Below are positions 30,457-38,468 of a DNA stretch of 64,000 bases, piece by piece. The number at the start of each line of letters is the position of its first letter. Position 1 is the first letter of the stretch. Origin of the DNA: Adlercreutzia faecimuris (GTDB lineage: Bacteria > Actinomycetota > Coriobacteriia > Coriobacteriales > Eggerthellaceae). The notes beneath the pieces were generated by a model. It had not been told where the DNA came from and ran no database searches. It saw only the letters and a program-made list of their open reading frames with translations. The stretch covers positions 1,178,001 to 1,242,000 of the forward strand of contig NZ_JAJMLW010000001.1 of assembly GCF_022669055.1 (NCBI RefSeq), given 5' to 3'. The position numbers and the translations under genes are program-made.

Positions 30457-31446
30457 TCAGCTGCCGAAGCGGATGAAGCGGGCGATCGCGTCCTGCCCGA
30501 GCCCGACGCCGAGCACGTGGCGCCGCAGCTCGCGCTGGCGCTGCTCGAAGTCGCGGCAGCGTATCTGCCGCCGCACCCCGAGCTGGCGGCGCAGCGTCGT
30601 CTCGAGCTGGCGGAACTGGCGTGGCTGGTAGATCTGGTCGTGGGTGGCCGTGACCACCGTGATCCCCAGGGCGAGGAGCGCCGTGCGCCGGGCGGCGTCG
30701 CTGTTGAGGCGGTCGGCGTCCGCATGGCAGAGGTCGCTGTCGTACTCGAGCGCCAGGCGCGCCTCGGGCCAGAGCAGGTCGCAGTCGTAGAAGCTCGCCG
30801 AGGTGGCCTCCCTCCCGCGACGTCCGGGCGTGACGCGCCGGTTCAGCTCCGGCCGCGGCAGCCCGAGTCCCCCGAGGCGGTTCGGCAGGCCGAGCAGGAG
30901 CGCGACGGCGGCCTCCATGGGGGAGTGCGCGTTCCCGCCCATGTGGGGGATGGCGCCGCGCAGGGGCTTCGCGCCCGGCGCGCCGGCGTTCGCCCGGCCG
31001 CAGGCCGCGATGCGCCGAGGGGTGGTGAGCGGCTCGGCCTCGAAGAACCCTGGCTGCTCCAGCCTGATGCGATAGCGCCCGCAGAGCTCGTGGGCCACCA
31101 TGAGCAGGGCGGCGGGATGCAGGTCGGCGGCGAGGTGCAGGAGCGCGAGCTCAGGCCCCAGGCAGCAGAGCCCCTCGACGGGCTCGCGGAGCTGGGCGGC
31201 GGGGACGCGGGCCGACCAGGTGTGGAAGACGACGTCCGCCGTGTTGCGCGGGCGCTTCCCGTCGGGGGCGAGCACGTGCAGCGGCCGCGGGCACTCCGCG
31301 AGCAGGGGGTTGTCGCAGGCGACCTTGGCCACGTAGGCGGCGGAGGGGGTGCGCGCGAGCTCGCGTCCGGCCGCGGGGGCAGGGGCCCGCCGGGAGAACA
31401 TGCGGAGGAGGAACAGCGCCGTGTGTTTACAAAAGATGATTTTCAC
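30457..31446 (-). CDS. Hypothetical protein with DUF559/Vsr-like nuclease-type C-terminus
   Basis: Protein of 329 aa, function unknown. The C-terminal 110 residues resemble DUF559/very-short-patch-repair-like folds: LLWPEARLALEYDSDLCH, then a conserved Asp/Arg stretch NSDAARRTALLALGITVV and THDQIYQPRQF. Similar C-termini occur in AbiEi-like proteins. The EYDSD motif could be an active or decayed PD-(D/E)xK core. The GTG start lacks a ribosome site but has TAGAAT 6 nt upstream, which would suit a leaderless message. The gene is bracketed by two inverted-repeat modules of the same family, possibly a mobile unit. Confidence 0.65.
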   Translation of the reverse strand: MKIIFCKHTALFLLRMFSRRAPAPAAGRELARTPSAAYVAKVACDNPLLAECPRPLHVLAPDGKRPRNTADVVFHTWSARVPAAQLREPVEGLCCLGPELALLHLAADLHPAALLMVAHELCGRYRIRLEQPGFFEAEPLTTPRRIAACGRANAGAPGAKPLRGAIPHMGGNAHSPMEAAVALLLGLPNRLGGLGLPRPELNRRVTPGRRGREATSASFYDCDLLWPEARLALEYDSDLCHADADRLNSDAARRTALLALGITVVTATHDQIYQPRQFRQLETTLRRQLGVRRQIRCRDFEQRQRELRRHVLGVGLGQDAIARFIRFGS

Positions 31447-31529
31447 GCAGGAATTCTAGCGATTCACCTGCCGGCGCACACGCCTTTTCGGCGGAAATCC
31501 CGATTTCCACAGTTGCCTTCGGAGTATTC

Positions 31530-31681
31530 TGCACACTTTCTTCGACTTTGTGACGGATTGGGAGGGGGAGTGGGCGCGATACTCGATTCAAGGCCGCCTG
31601 ACGCGGGATAGGGCGCGCATTTCCCGGCGGCGAGGGGCCGTGACTGGCGGATCCTGTCGCAAAGTCGTCAAAACCGTGCAG
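31530..31681. repeat. Inverted-repeat module 2
   Basis: TGCACACTTTCTTCGACTTTGTGAC-like sequence at 31530-31554 is repeated inverted at 31656-31681 (GTCGCAAAGTCGTCAAAACC core). Words and orientation match module 1 at 30254-30428. About 100 bp lies between the arms, no gene. Confidence 0.72.
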
Positions 31682-31770
31682 TTCGGCCGGCCTTTCGAGG
31701 CGGAGGGGATGCAGTTCGGCCGGCCTTTCGAGGCGGAGGGGGAGTGCAATTCGACCGGCCCCTCAGGGGG
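31677..31770. repeat. 33-bp tandem direct repeat
   Basis: Two identical units starting TGCAGTTCGGCCGGCC at 31677 and 31710, then a third diverged partial unit at 31745. The first unit begins inside the right arm of the inverted-repeat module. No gene is supported between 31447 and 32098. Confidence 0.85.
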
Positions 31771-31851
31771 CTGCGGGGCTATATATCAGCGGCTGAATCA
31801 TGAATGAAGGACTTGCGGAGCGCCGGCGGCGAAGCTGTGGAGAGGCGCCCC

Positions 31852-31913
31852 GGGCGGTTGCGCGCCGGCGTTGCCCTGCCGTAACCTTCACGATGCCGAT
31901 AGGGCAACCGCCC
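31852..31913 (+). promoter_or_regulatory. Leader with two mutually exclusive stems before the NlpC/P60 gene
   Basis: The segment at 31901-31913 can pair through GCAACCGCCC with GGGCGGTTGC (31852-31861) or through AGGGCAAC with GTTGCCCT (31870-31877), not both. This is a switch-like layout, followed by 185 nt of GC-rich structured sequence to the start codon. A known c-di-AMP riboswitch pattern was not confirmed. Confidence 0.35.
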
Positions 31914-32098
31914 CTCCCGGCCCCGCGACAACCGGGGCCGCGGGAGCCGCCGCCGGGCCGAGGGGCCCCGGCCTCCCGTCTCGCTCGCGCCGCCTTCGCG
32001 AGCCGCGGTCGCCCGAGCCGCCCGCCGCAGAGCCGGGGGCGACGCCAAGCCGTCCCGCAAGGCGCAAGGGAAACGCGGGCCCGTTCAAAGGAATCTCC

Positions 32099-32782
32099 TT
32101 GATCAAAGCCAACCTGACCTGCAAGGCCGCATCGCGCGATGCGGTGGCCTCGTGCACCCGAAATCGCCTGCTGCTGGCCGGATTCGCCGTCGCGCTGTCC
32201 CTGGGGCTGGCGCTTTCGCCCCAGAGCGCGCTCGCCGACGAGGCGCCCGCCGAGGATCCCGCCGCGCCCGCGGAGGCGGGCGACCACGAAGGGCACGGCT
32301 CCGACGCCGCCTTCGGCCACGCCGTGGCGGCGCTGACCGCCACGGTCGTCAACGAGCAGTCCGCCCAGGAGATGGACGCCTACACGGCCCACCTGGAGGC
32401 CACCGCCGCCGAGGCCGTCCGCGCGTCCAAGGTCGACGCCGTGCTCGCCGAGGCGCTGTCCCACAAGGGCGCGCCCTACGCCTACGGCGGCACCACGCCG
32501 CGCGGCTTCGACTGCTCCGGGTTCACGTCGTACGTGTTCCGCACGGCGCTCGGCGTCGAGCTGCCCCGCACCGCGGCCGCCCAGGCCGGCGTGGGCGAGC
32601 CGGTGTCGATGGACGCCCTGCTCCCCGGCGACCTGCTGTTCTGGGGCCGCGGCTCGGGCGTCTACCACGTGGCCGTCTACGTGGGCGACGGCAGCTACAT
32701 CCACGCCGCCGGCAGCGGCAAGGGCGTGCGCGTCCAGACGATGGAGTACTTCCACCCCACCTTCGCCAAGCGCCTGATCTAG
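32099..32782 (+). CDS. Secreted NlpC/P60 peptidoglycan hydrolase
   Basis: Exported cell-wall endopeptidase (227 aa). The TTG start at 32099 is preceded by AAAGGA at ideal spacing and yields a signal peptide (LLLAGFAVALSLGLALS, cleavage after ALA about residue 41). A short acidic/helical spacer precedes the C-terminal NlpC/P60 domain: YGGTTPRGFDCSGFTSYVF with the catalytic Cys, LPRTAAAQ, PGDLLFWG, then His in YHVAVYVGDG and IHAAGSG. No binding repeats are seen. The hairpin after the gene is duplicated after moeA. Confidence 0.88.
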   Translation: MIKANLTCKAASRDAVASCTRNRLLLAGFAVALSLGLALSPQSALADEAPAEDPAAPAEAGDHEGHGSDAAFGHAVAALTATVVNEQSAQEMDAYTAHLEATAAEAVRASKVDAVLAEALSHKGAPYAYGGTTPRGFDCSGFTSYVFRTALGVELPRTAAAQAGVGEPVSMDALLPGDLLFWGRGSGVYHVAVYVGDGSYIHAAGSGKGVRVQTMEYFHPTFAKRLI

Positions 32783-32845
32783 GGCGCGACGCGCAGGGCG
32801 CCTGGCGGGCGCCGGGGAAGGGGCCGGTCCTGCGGGGCCGGCCCC
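32783..32845 (+). terminator. 3'-flank hairpin unit, copy 1
   Basis: Stem GGGGCCGG (32820-32827)/CCGGCCCC (32838-32845). The whole stretch from the stop codon to the hairpin is nearly the same as 38320-38383 after moeA. No T run follows in this copy. Confidence 0.6.
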
Positions 32846-33043
32846 GCTGCGTTGGGGGGGCATCCGATGACGCCCCCGCCTTCCCACCCGAAGCCGTTCC
32901 GCCCCTCTCCGCTCGCCTCCTTCCGCCAACCCCTTCAGGCCCCCCCCCTCCTTCATCGCCGGGGGGCTCGCTCGCCTGCCCAAGGGCAGCTTTCTCCCCC
33001 TGTTTCCCCGTTCGTGGCAAATCCAACAGATTATTCTCACTTA

Positions 33044-33071
33044 AATATTATTCTTATATAAGAATAATATT
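33044..33071 (+). promoter_or_regulatory. 28-bp perfect palindrome: operator and -10 box of the FecCD-type importer
   Basis: A perfect palindrome centred at 33057/33058 contains TATTCT (33049-33054), N6 and AGAATA (33061-33066). The right half overlaps a -10 TAATAT (33065-33070). The same dyad occurs before moeA (37049) and modA (39504). The -35 position (TAAATA) is weak. Confidence 0.72.
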
Positions 33072-33088
33072 GAGAGAGAGAGGACGCC

Positions 33089-34129
33089 ATGGGTCGGAAA
33101 GTGGGGACGCGGTCGCGCCGGCAAGGCATGGCGGCCATCGCGGCGGCCGCCGTCGTGCTGGCGACGCTGTTCTTCGTCTCGTTCATGATCGGGCAGTTCC
33201 CCGTCGACCCGACCGGAGTGGTCAGTGCCTTGGGAGCCCAGCTCTTCGGCCTGCCGTGCGAGGAGTCGGCGATGGCCCAGACGGTGGTGTGGAAGGTGCG
33301 CCTGCCCCGCGTCTGCGCAGCGGTGCTCGTGGGCGCGGCGCTCTCGGTTGCCGGCGCCGTCTACCAGGGGCTGTTCAGAAATCCTATGGTCTCGCCCGAT
33401 ATCCTAGGCGCGTCCTCAGGTGCGGGATTCGGCGCGGCGCTGGCCATCCTGCTGTCGCTTCCCTACGTGTTCATCCAGGTCAACGCGTTCGTATTCGGCA
33501 TCGTTGCCGTGGCGCTGGCCTACCTCATGTGTCGCTGCGTGAGCCAGGGCAAGGACGCCGTCCTCATGCTCATCTTGGGCGGCATGATCGTGTCCACCCT
33601 GTTCTCGTCGTTCATCACGCTCATCAAGTACGTGGCCGATCCCGACTCCAAGCTGCCGGAGATCACCTACTGGCTCATGGGGAGCCTGTCGACCGTGTCG
33701 CTGCGTGACCTCGCGTTTTTGCTGCCCCCGCTGCTCATCGGCTTGGCGCCGCTGGCGTTTCTGCGCTGGCAGCTCAACGCCCTGGCCTTCGGCGACGAGG
33801 AGGCCCAGGCCATGGGGCTCAACGTCAACCGCCTGCGCGCCGTGTTCATCTTCTGCGCGACGCTGCTCACCTCAGCGTCGGTGGCCATCGCGGGCATGAT
33901 CGGATGGGTGGGCCTCATTATCCCACACATGGCGCGCTTCATCGTGGGGCCCAACTGCAAGGAGCTCATACCCATGTCGTTCCTGCTGGGAGGCTGCTTT
34001 CTCCTGGTGGTGGACAACGTGGCCCGCAGCCTCTTCACCGTGGAGGTGCCGCTGGGCATTCTAACCTCCGTCATCGGCGCTCCGTTCTTCTTCTACCTGC
34101 TGTTCAAGCGCAAGAGGGAAGGAGCCTGA
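33089..34129 (+). CDS. FecCD-family ABC transporter permease (putative molybdate/tungstate importer)
   Basis: Type II ABC importer permease (346 aa) with about ten membrane segments. Family motifs are RLPRVCAAVLVGAALSVAGA, RNPMVSPDILGASSGAGFG and GWVGLIIPHMAR. The family carries siderophores, haem, cobalamin or, in the MolBCA system, molybdate. The promoter shares its operator with moeA and modA, so metal-oxyanion uptake is inferred here. First gene of a permease-ATPase-binding protein operon. Confidence 0.87.
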   Translation: MGRKVGTRSRRQGMAAIAAAAVVLATLFFVSFMIGQFPVDPTGVVSALGAQLFGLPCEESAMAQTVVWKVRLPRVCAAVLVGAALSVAGAVYQGLFRNPMVSPDILGASSGAGFGAALAILLSLPYVFIQVNAFVFGIVAVALAYLMCRCVSQGKDAVLMLILGGMIVSTLFSSFITLIKYVADPDSKLPEITYWLMGSLSTVSLRDLAFLLPPLLIGLAPLAFLRWQLNALAFGDEEAQAMGLNVNRLRAVFIFCATLLTSASVAIAGMIGWVGLIIPHMARFIVGPNCKELIPMSFLLGGCFLLVVDNVARSLFTVEVPLGILTSVIGAPFFFYLLFKRKREGA

Positions 34130-34220
34130 TGCGGGATGACGTGCGATACCCGCCGCGGCCCGGCGCGGGGGAGCGTTGGCCCCGCGCGGGGGCGAGGGTC
34201 GACGACGGAAGGGAGGGAAC

Positions 34221-35054
34221 ATGGGTGGCATGAGGATGGAGGCGCGCGAGGTGCGCGCGGGCTACCGCGGACGCGACGTCGTGCGCGACGTGAGCTTCAC
34301 GCTGGACAGCGGCGAGGTGCTGTGCCTGCTGGGTCCCAACGGCGTGGGCAAGACGACGCTGTTCAAGTCGCTGCTCGGGTTCATCCCGCTCACGGCCGGC
34401 AGCCTGACGGTGGACGGGCGTCCCGTCAACCACCGCGACCGCAAGGCGACGGCCTCGCTTATCGGCTACGTGCCCCAGGTGCATGAGCCGCCGTTTCCCT
34501 TCGTCGTCCATGACGTGGTGGTGATGGGGTCCATCTCCCGCGCCGACCCGCTCTCCGGGCCCCCGCGCAGGGCTTTCGAGGAAGCTGATTCCCTGCTCGA
34601 GCTGCTCGGCGTGGGCTACCTGCGCGACCGGGTGTATACCGAGATCAGCGGCGGCGAGCGCCAGATGGTGCTCATCGCCCGGGCCCTCATGCAGAACCCC
34701 TCGTTCCTCATGATGGACGAGCCCACCTCCAACTTGGACTTCGGCAACCAGATGCGGGTGCTTGCCCAGGTGTGCGCGCTTGCGCGACGCGGCGTGGGCG
34801 TCATCATGACGTCGCACTTCCCCGACCACGCGTTTCTGTGCTGCGACAAGGCGGCCGTCATGAGCCGTGGCGAGCCGTTTCGCGTGGCGTCGGTGGATGA
34901 AATCGTAACCGAGGGCACCCTCGAGCGCGCCTACGGCATTCCCGTGAAGGTGGCGTCCATCGACGTGCCCGAGCATCCCGACGGCAGGGTGACCACCTGC
35001 GTACCCCTGCTCAAGACCAAGGAACGCCCCTGTCCCTGCGAGGCGGCGGGCTGA
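34221..35054 (+). CDS. ABC transporter ATP-binding protein of the FecCD-type importer
   Basis: ATPase (277 aa) powering the permease at 33089. Walker A GPNGVGKTT, signature ISGGERQ, Walker B FLMMDEPTSNLD and the H-loop TSHFPDH are all intact. The C-terminus ends PCPCEAAG. The ATG at 34221 follows GGAAGGGAGGG; an internal ATG at 34230 is an alternative. It is 91 nt after the permease gene. Confidence 0.9.
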   Translation: MGGMRMEAREVRAGYRGRDVVRDVSFTLDSGEVLCLLGPNGVGKTTLFKSLLGFIPLTAGSLTVDGRPVNHRDRKATASLIGYVPQVHEPPFPFVVHDVVVMGSISRADPLSGPPRRAFEEADSLLELLGVGYLRDRVYTEISGGERQMVLIARALMQNPSFLMMDEPTSNLDFGNQMRVLAQVCALARRGVGVIMTSHFPDHAFLCCDKAAVMSRGEPFRVASVDEIVTEGTLERAYGIPVKVASIDVPEHPDGRVTTCVPLLKTKERPCPCEAAG

Positions 35055-35102
35055 GAGAGTCGGTAATCCGCCCGCGGGAGCGGGCGCGCGAGAAAGGAGC
35101 GG

Positions 35103-36230
35103 ATGAGGATGGACAAGGCTGAGAAGGAGCTGGTGATGATGCGCGCGATGACGCGCCGCCGGTTCATGGAGCTGGCCGGCGCGGCGGGCGTGACCGCCGT
35201 GGCCGCGCTCGCCTTGGGCGGGTGCGCGGGAGGCGGCTCCAAGGATGGAGGCGCGTCGTCGGGCGACGCGGCCCCCGAGGCCGCCGCGTCGGCGCCGACC
35301 GTCGTCGTGGACGCCAAGGGCAACGAGTTCGTCATCCCTGAGGCGGTGGATCGCATCGCCATCACCTGCAACGGCGGCACCACCCAGGAGGTGGCCATCT
35401 TCGGGGGCGCCGACAAGATAGTGGCCCAGCCCTCCATGACCAAGTTCCCCCAGCTGTTGAGGATGTACCCGCAGTTCGAGTCCGTGGTCAACGCCGGATC
35501 CTTCGACGACCTCAACATCGAGGCGCTCATCGCCACCGAGCCGGACGTGGCGCTGGTGGGCATCAGCTCCGACAAGGGCAATGCCCAGATAGCCGACGTG
35601 GGCATCCCCACCTACGTCATGCTCATTGGCTGGGCGGCCGTCGACACGCTCAAGCAGGAGTTCCTCAACGTCGGCCAGATCGTGGGCGGCGGGGCCGGCC
35701 AGGCCAAGGCCCAGAGGCTCGTCGACCACTGGGACGACGTGTTCGCGCGACTGGACGCGCGGCTGGCGAAGGTGCCCGACGCCGAGCGCAAGTCGGTCTA
35801 CTACCTGAGCAAGGCCGATGTCACCGCGGCCAACAAGGGCGACTGGGGCCGCGAGTGGGTGGCCGGCTCGGGCGGCGTGTTCGCCGTGCCCGATGCCGAC
35901 CTCAACGGCGAGGTGACCGTGGAGAAGGCGCTTGAGTGGAATCCGGATGTCATCGTGGTGCAGAAGGGCGCCGACCTGAACGAGCTCTACGCCAACGAGC
36001 AGGTCGGGGACATGAGGGCCATCCAGGAGCGCCAGGTCTACACGGTGCCCATCGGCGCCTTCTGGTGGGATCGCCCCTGCCCGGAGGCCACCCTCGGGTT
36101 CCTGTGGCTGGCCAAGACGCTCTATCCCGAGCAGATGGCCGACGTGGACCTGGAGGCCGAGACCAAGGCGTTCTTCCGCGACTTCTACGAGTACGACTTG
36201 TCCACCGAGGAGTACGAGTCGTTCTTCTAG
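35103..36230 (+). CDS. Periplasmic-binding-type lipoprotein of the FecCD-type importer
   Basis: Substrate-binding protein (375 aa) of the TroA/FepB-like fold. The N-terminus combines a twin-arginine-like TRRRFMELAG with a lipobox LGGC, predicting Tat or Sec export and lipid anchoring to the outer face of the membrane. Typical elements include VDRIAITCNGGTTQE, EALIATEPDVALV and a C-terminal WNPDVIVVQ. Two ATGs (35103, 35109) share the AGAAAGGAG site. Ligand is probably an oxyanion or metal complex; molybdate/tungstate is inferred from regulation. Confidence 0.87.
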   Translation: MRMDKAEKELVMMRAMTRRRFMELAGAAGVTAVAALALGGCAGGGSKDGGASSGDAAPEAAASAPTVVVDAKGNEFVIPEAVDRIAITCNGGTTQEVAIFGGADKIVAQPSMTKFPQLLRMYPQFESVVNAGSFDDLNIEALIATEPDVALVGISSDKGNAQIADVGIPTYVMLIGWAAVDTLKQEFLNVGQIVGGGAGQAKAQRLVDHWDDVFARLDARLAKVPDAERKSVYYLSKADVTAANKGDWGREWVAGSGGVFAVPDADLNGEVTVEKALEWNPDVIVVQKGADLNELYANEQVGDMRAIQERQVYTVPIGAFWWDRPCPEATLGFLWLAKTLYPEQMADVDLEAETKAFFRDFYEYDLSTEEYESFF

Positions 36231-36239
36231 GGGAGGCGG

Positions 36240-36275
36240 GCGGCGCGGAGGCCGGCCGCCCCGGCCCCGCGCCGC
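36240..36275. terminator. Convergent terminator hairpin
   Basis: GCGGCGCGG (36240-36248) pairs with CCGCGCCGC (36267-36275) between the binding-protein gene and the oppositely oriented Crp-like gene. Confidence 0.55.
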
Positions 36276-36961
36276 TACCGGAGGGGGCGAAGCAGCTCGA
36301 AGCGTCGCCGCCGGAAGCGGATGAGCCCCTCGTCCTGGAGGCGCCCCAGCTCATGGGAGAGTGCGCTGCGCTCGACGTAGAGGAGATCGGCCAGCTCCTG
36401 GCGGGAGTAGGGGATGTCGAAGGCATCGGCGCCGGCCGCCTCGGCCTGTTGGGCGAGGAAGGCGAGCGCCTTCTCGCGCGTGGTACGCTGGGACAAGATC
36501 CCGAGGCGCCGCAGGAGGTCGGCGTTCATCCGCAGGGCGATGCGGGCGAGGTTCTCGCGGATGCGCGTGACATGCGCCCTGCAGCAGGGCCTGGCCTCCA
36601 CCGCGGCGTCAAGGTCGAGGACGAGCACGTCGCAGGGCTCGACGGCCACCACGCACCCGTGGGAGGGGGCTTCGAGCCCAAAGAACCGCTCGGCGGCGAT
36701 GGCCGACCCGGGGGCGTACTCGCCTAGGATGGAGGTGTTGCCGGCGACGTCGTAGCTGACTAGCCGTGCGTGCCCGGCACAGAGGTAGCCCGTGTGCCGT
36801 TGCCGGCTGCCCGGCTCCACGATATGCTCCTGGCGGTCGTAGCGGCGGACGCTGGCGTTGAGGCAGCGCAGCACCCGGGGCACCTTCTCCGCCGGCACCC
36901 CCTCGAAGAGGGGGAGGCGGGCGTAGCGGCTCGCGAGGCTGTGGTCGTCGGGCTGGGGCAC
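36275..36961 (-). CDS. Crp/Fnr-family transcriptional regulator
   Basis: Protein of 228 aa: N-terminal cyclic-nucleotide-binding-like beta roll (about 15-130) and C-terminal Crp-type helix-turn-helix (YSRQELADLLYVERSALSHELGRL). No N-terminal Fnr-type Cys cluster; a CC pair lies before the dimer helix. The GTG start (36961) has AGAAGGAG six nt upstream. Its promoter overlaps the divergent moeA promoter and the TATTCT-N6-AGAATA dyad, whose spacing is like Crp sites. It is therefore the best candidate regulator of the molybdenum genes here, though this is inference. Confidence 0.85.
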   Translation of the reverse strand: MPQPDDHSLASRYARLPLFEGVPAEKVPRVLRCLNASVRRYDRQEHIVEPGSRQRHTGYLCAGHARLVSYDVAGNTSILGEYAPGSAIAAERFFGLEAPSHGCVVAVEPCDVLVLDLDAAVEARPCCRAHVTRIRENLARIALRMNADLLRRLGILSQRTTREKALAFLAQQAEAAGADAFDIPYSRQELADLLYVERSALSHELGRLQDEGLIRFRRRRFELLRPLR

Positions 36962-37033
36962 GGCATGCTCCTTCTGCTTGCGAGGGGAGGGGCGGCCGGC
37001 GCCGCCTGGCCGCATCCGGCGCGGCCAGGTATT

Positions 37034-37070
37034 ATTGTAGGGTGACTATATTCTAAATCAAGAATAATAC
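37034..37070. promoter_or_regulatory. Divergent promoters of moeA and the Crp-like gene sharing one operator
   Basis: Plus strand: -35 GTGACT (37042-37047), 17 bp, -10 TAATAC (37065-37070). Minus strand: -35 TTGATT (complement 37056-37061), 16 bp, -10 TACAAT (complement 37034-37039). The dyad TATTCT (37049-37054)-N6-AGAATA (37061-37066) fills the moeA spacer and covers the minus -35. Confidence 0.72.
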
Positions 37071-37116
37071 GGAGAGAGGCCCGCGGCGCTGGCCGGCGGG
37101 AGGAACGGAGGGAGCC

Positions 37117-38319
37117 ATGAAGTTCGATATCGATGCCGCGCTCACGCGGGACGAGGCCCTGGGGGCGCTGACGTCGCGGTGGAGTCCGCGGCTCTGCGAG
37201 GAGGCGGTTCCGGCGGCGCGGGCCTGCGGCCGGGTGCTGGCCCGGGACTGCCACGCGCGCTACGACCTGCCGCGCCACCGCGTGTCGTCCTTCGACGGCA
37301 TCGCCGTGCGCTCGACGGACTTCGCCGACGGCATGCCCGACACGGCGGGCTGGAAGCTGGGGCGCGACTACGTGCGGGCCGACACGGGGGACGACTTCCC
37401 CGACGAGTTCGACGCGGTGGTGGCCATCGAGGACGTGGAGCTGCGGGAGGACGGGTCGGTGGCCGTCGATCCGGGCGTCGAGGTGCGCCCCGGCCTGGCG
37501 GTGAAGCCGGCCGGCGCCACCATGGCCGACGGCGAGCTGCTCTACCGGGGCGGCACCCTGCTCACGCCCGAGGCCATCGCGCTTCTGGCCGCCGGCGGCT
37601 GGGCTGAGGTGCCGGTGCTGCGCCGCCTGCGCGTGGGCTATGTGCCCACCGGCACCGAGCTCGTCTCCGTGGGCGTGGAGCCGACGCGCGGGCAGAACGT
37701 CCAGACCAACTCGCTCGCCCTGGGGGCCTACTGCGCCCAGTGGGGTGCCGACTTGGTGGCCTACGACATCGTGGCCGATGACCGCGACGCCCTGGCCGCT
37801 GCCCTTGACCGCGCCCTGGCCGAGTGCGACCTGGTGCTCGTCAACGGCGGGTCGTCCCGCGGGTCGGAGGACTTCAACTCCGAGCTTTTGGCCGAGAGGG
37901 CGTCGTTCTTCGCCCACGGCGTGCGGGCGGTGCCCGGGCGTCCCATCGGGCTGGCCATCGTCGGCGGCAAGCCGGCCGTGAACGTCCCCGGGCCGATGAT
38001 AGCTGCGCTCTTGGCGGCAGACTGGCTCGTCCACGGCCTGGTGTGCCACGGCTACGGGCAGCCCCTGCCGCGCCGCGTGGCGGTTCCGGCGGTGCTCGAT
38101 GCGCCGCTCGGCGCGCGTCCGGGCTTCGAGCAGCTGGCTCGCCTGGTGCTCGCCGAGCACGACGGCGTCCTGCACGCCGCGCCCGTGCCGGCTGGTGCCA
38201 CCCTGGCTCAGAACGTGGGCGCGGTGAACGGCTTCGTCGCCGTCCCCGCCGGAGAGCGCTGGGAGACGGGTTCCATGGTGGACGTGGAGGTGCTCGGCAC
38301 CGTGGCGCCGATGCTCTAG
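37117..38319 (+). CDS. moeA: Molybdopterin molybdotransferase (MoeA family)
   Basis: Inserts molybdate (or tungstate) into adenylylated molybdopterin. The 400 residues contain the MoeA N-terminal domains with HRVSSFDGIAVRS, KPAG and YVPTGTELV, and the active-site loop NGGSSRGSEDF, followed by PGRPIGLAIVGGKPAVNVPG. The C-terminal domain is present. GGAGGAACGGAGGGAGCC precedes the ATG. The promoter carries the metal-island operator. modD follows after a terminator-like hairpin. Confidence 0.9.
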   Translation: MKFDIDAALTRDEALGALTSRWSPRLCEEAVPAARACGRVLARDCHARYDLPRHRVSSFDGIAVRSTDFADGMPDTAGWKLGRDYVRADTGDDFPDEFDAVVAIEDVELREDGSVAVDPGVEVRPGLAVKPAGATMADGELLYRGGTLLTPEAIALLAAGGWAEVPVLRRLRVGYVPTGTELVSVGVEPTRGQNVQTNSLALGAYCAQWGADLVAYDIVADDRDALAAALDRALAECDLVLVNGGSSRGSEDFNSELLAERASFFAHGVRAVPGRPIGLAIVGGKPAVNVPGPMIAALLAADWLVHGLVCHGYGQPLPRRVAVPAVLDAPLGARPGFEQLARLVLAEHDGVLHAAPVPAGATLAQNVGAVNGFVAVPAGERWETGSMVDVEVLGTVAPML

Positions 38320-38391
38320 CGCGCGACGCGAGGGCGCCCGCCGGGCGCTCGGGGAAGGGGGCCGGTCCTGCGGGGCCGGCCCCTCTCTTAT
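38320..38391 (+). terminator. 3'-flank hairpin unit, copy 2
   Basis: Stem GGGGCCGG (38358-38365)/CCGGCCCC (38376-38383) followed by TCTCTTATAT, a fair intrinsic terminator. From the stop codon onward it nearly repeats 32783-32845. Confidence 0.7.
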
Positions 38392-38468
38392 ATAGGGGGC
38401 CTTTGCCAGCGGGCGGCCGATTCGCTACCCTGTCTGACGAGAGAGAAGCCCCGCAGAGAGGAACCGCC

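Noticed and set aside
31550-31807. 85-residue open frame spanning the tandem repeat
   Set aside because: It is made of repeat DNA, has no ribosome site and no recognisable protein features.
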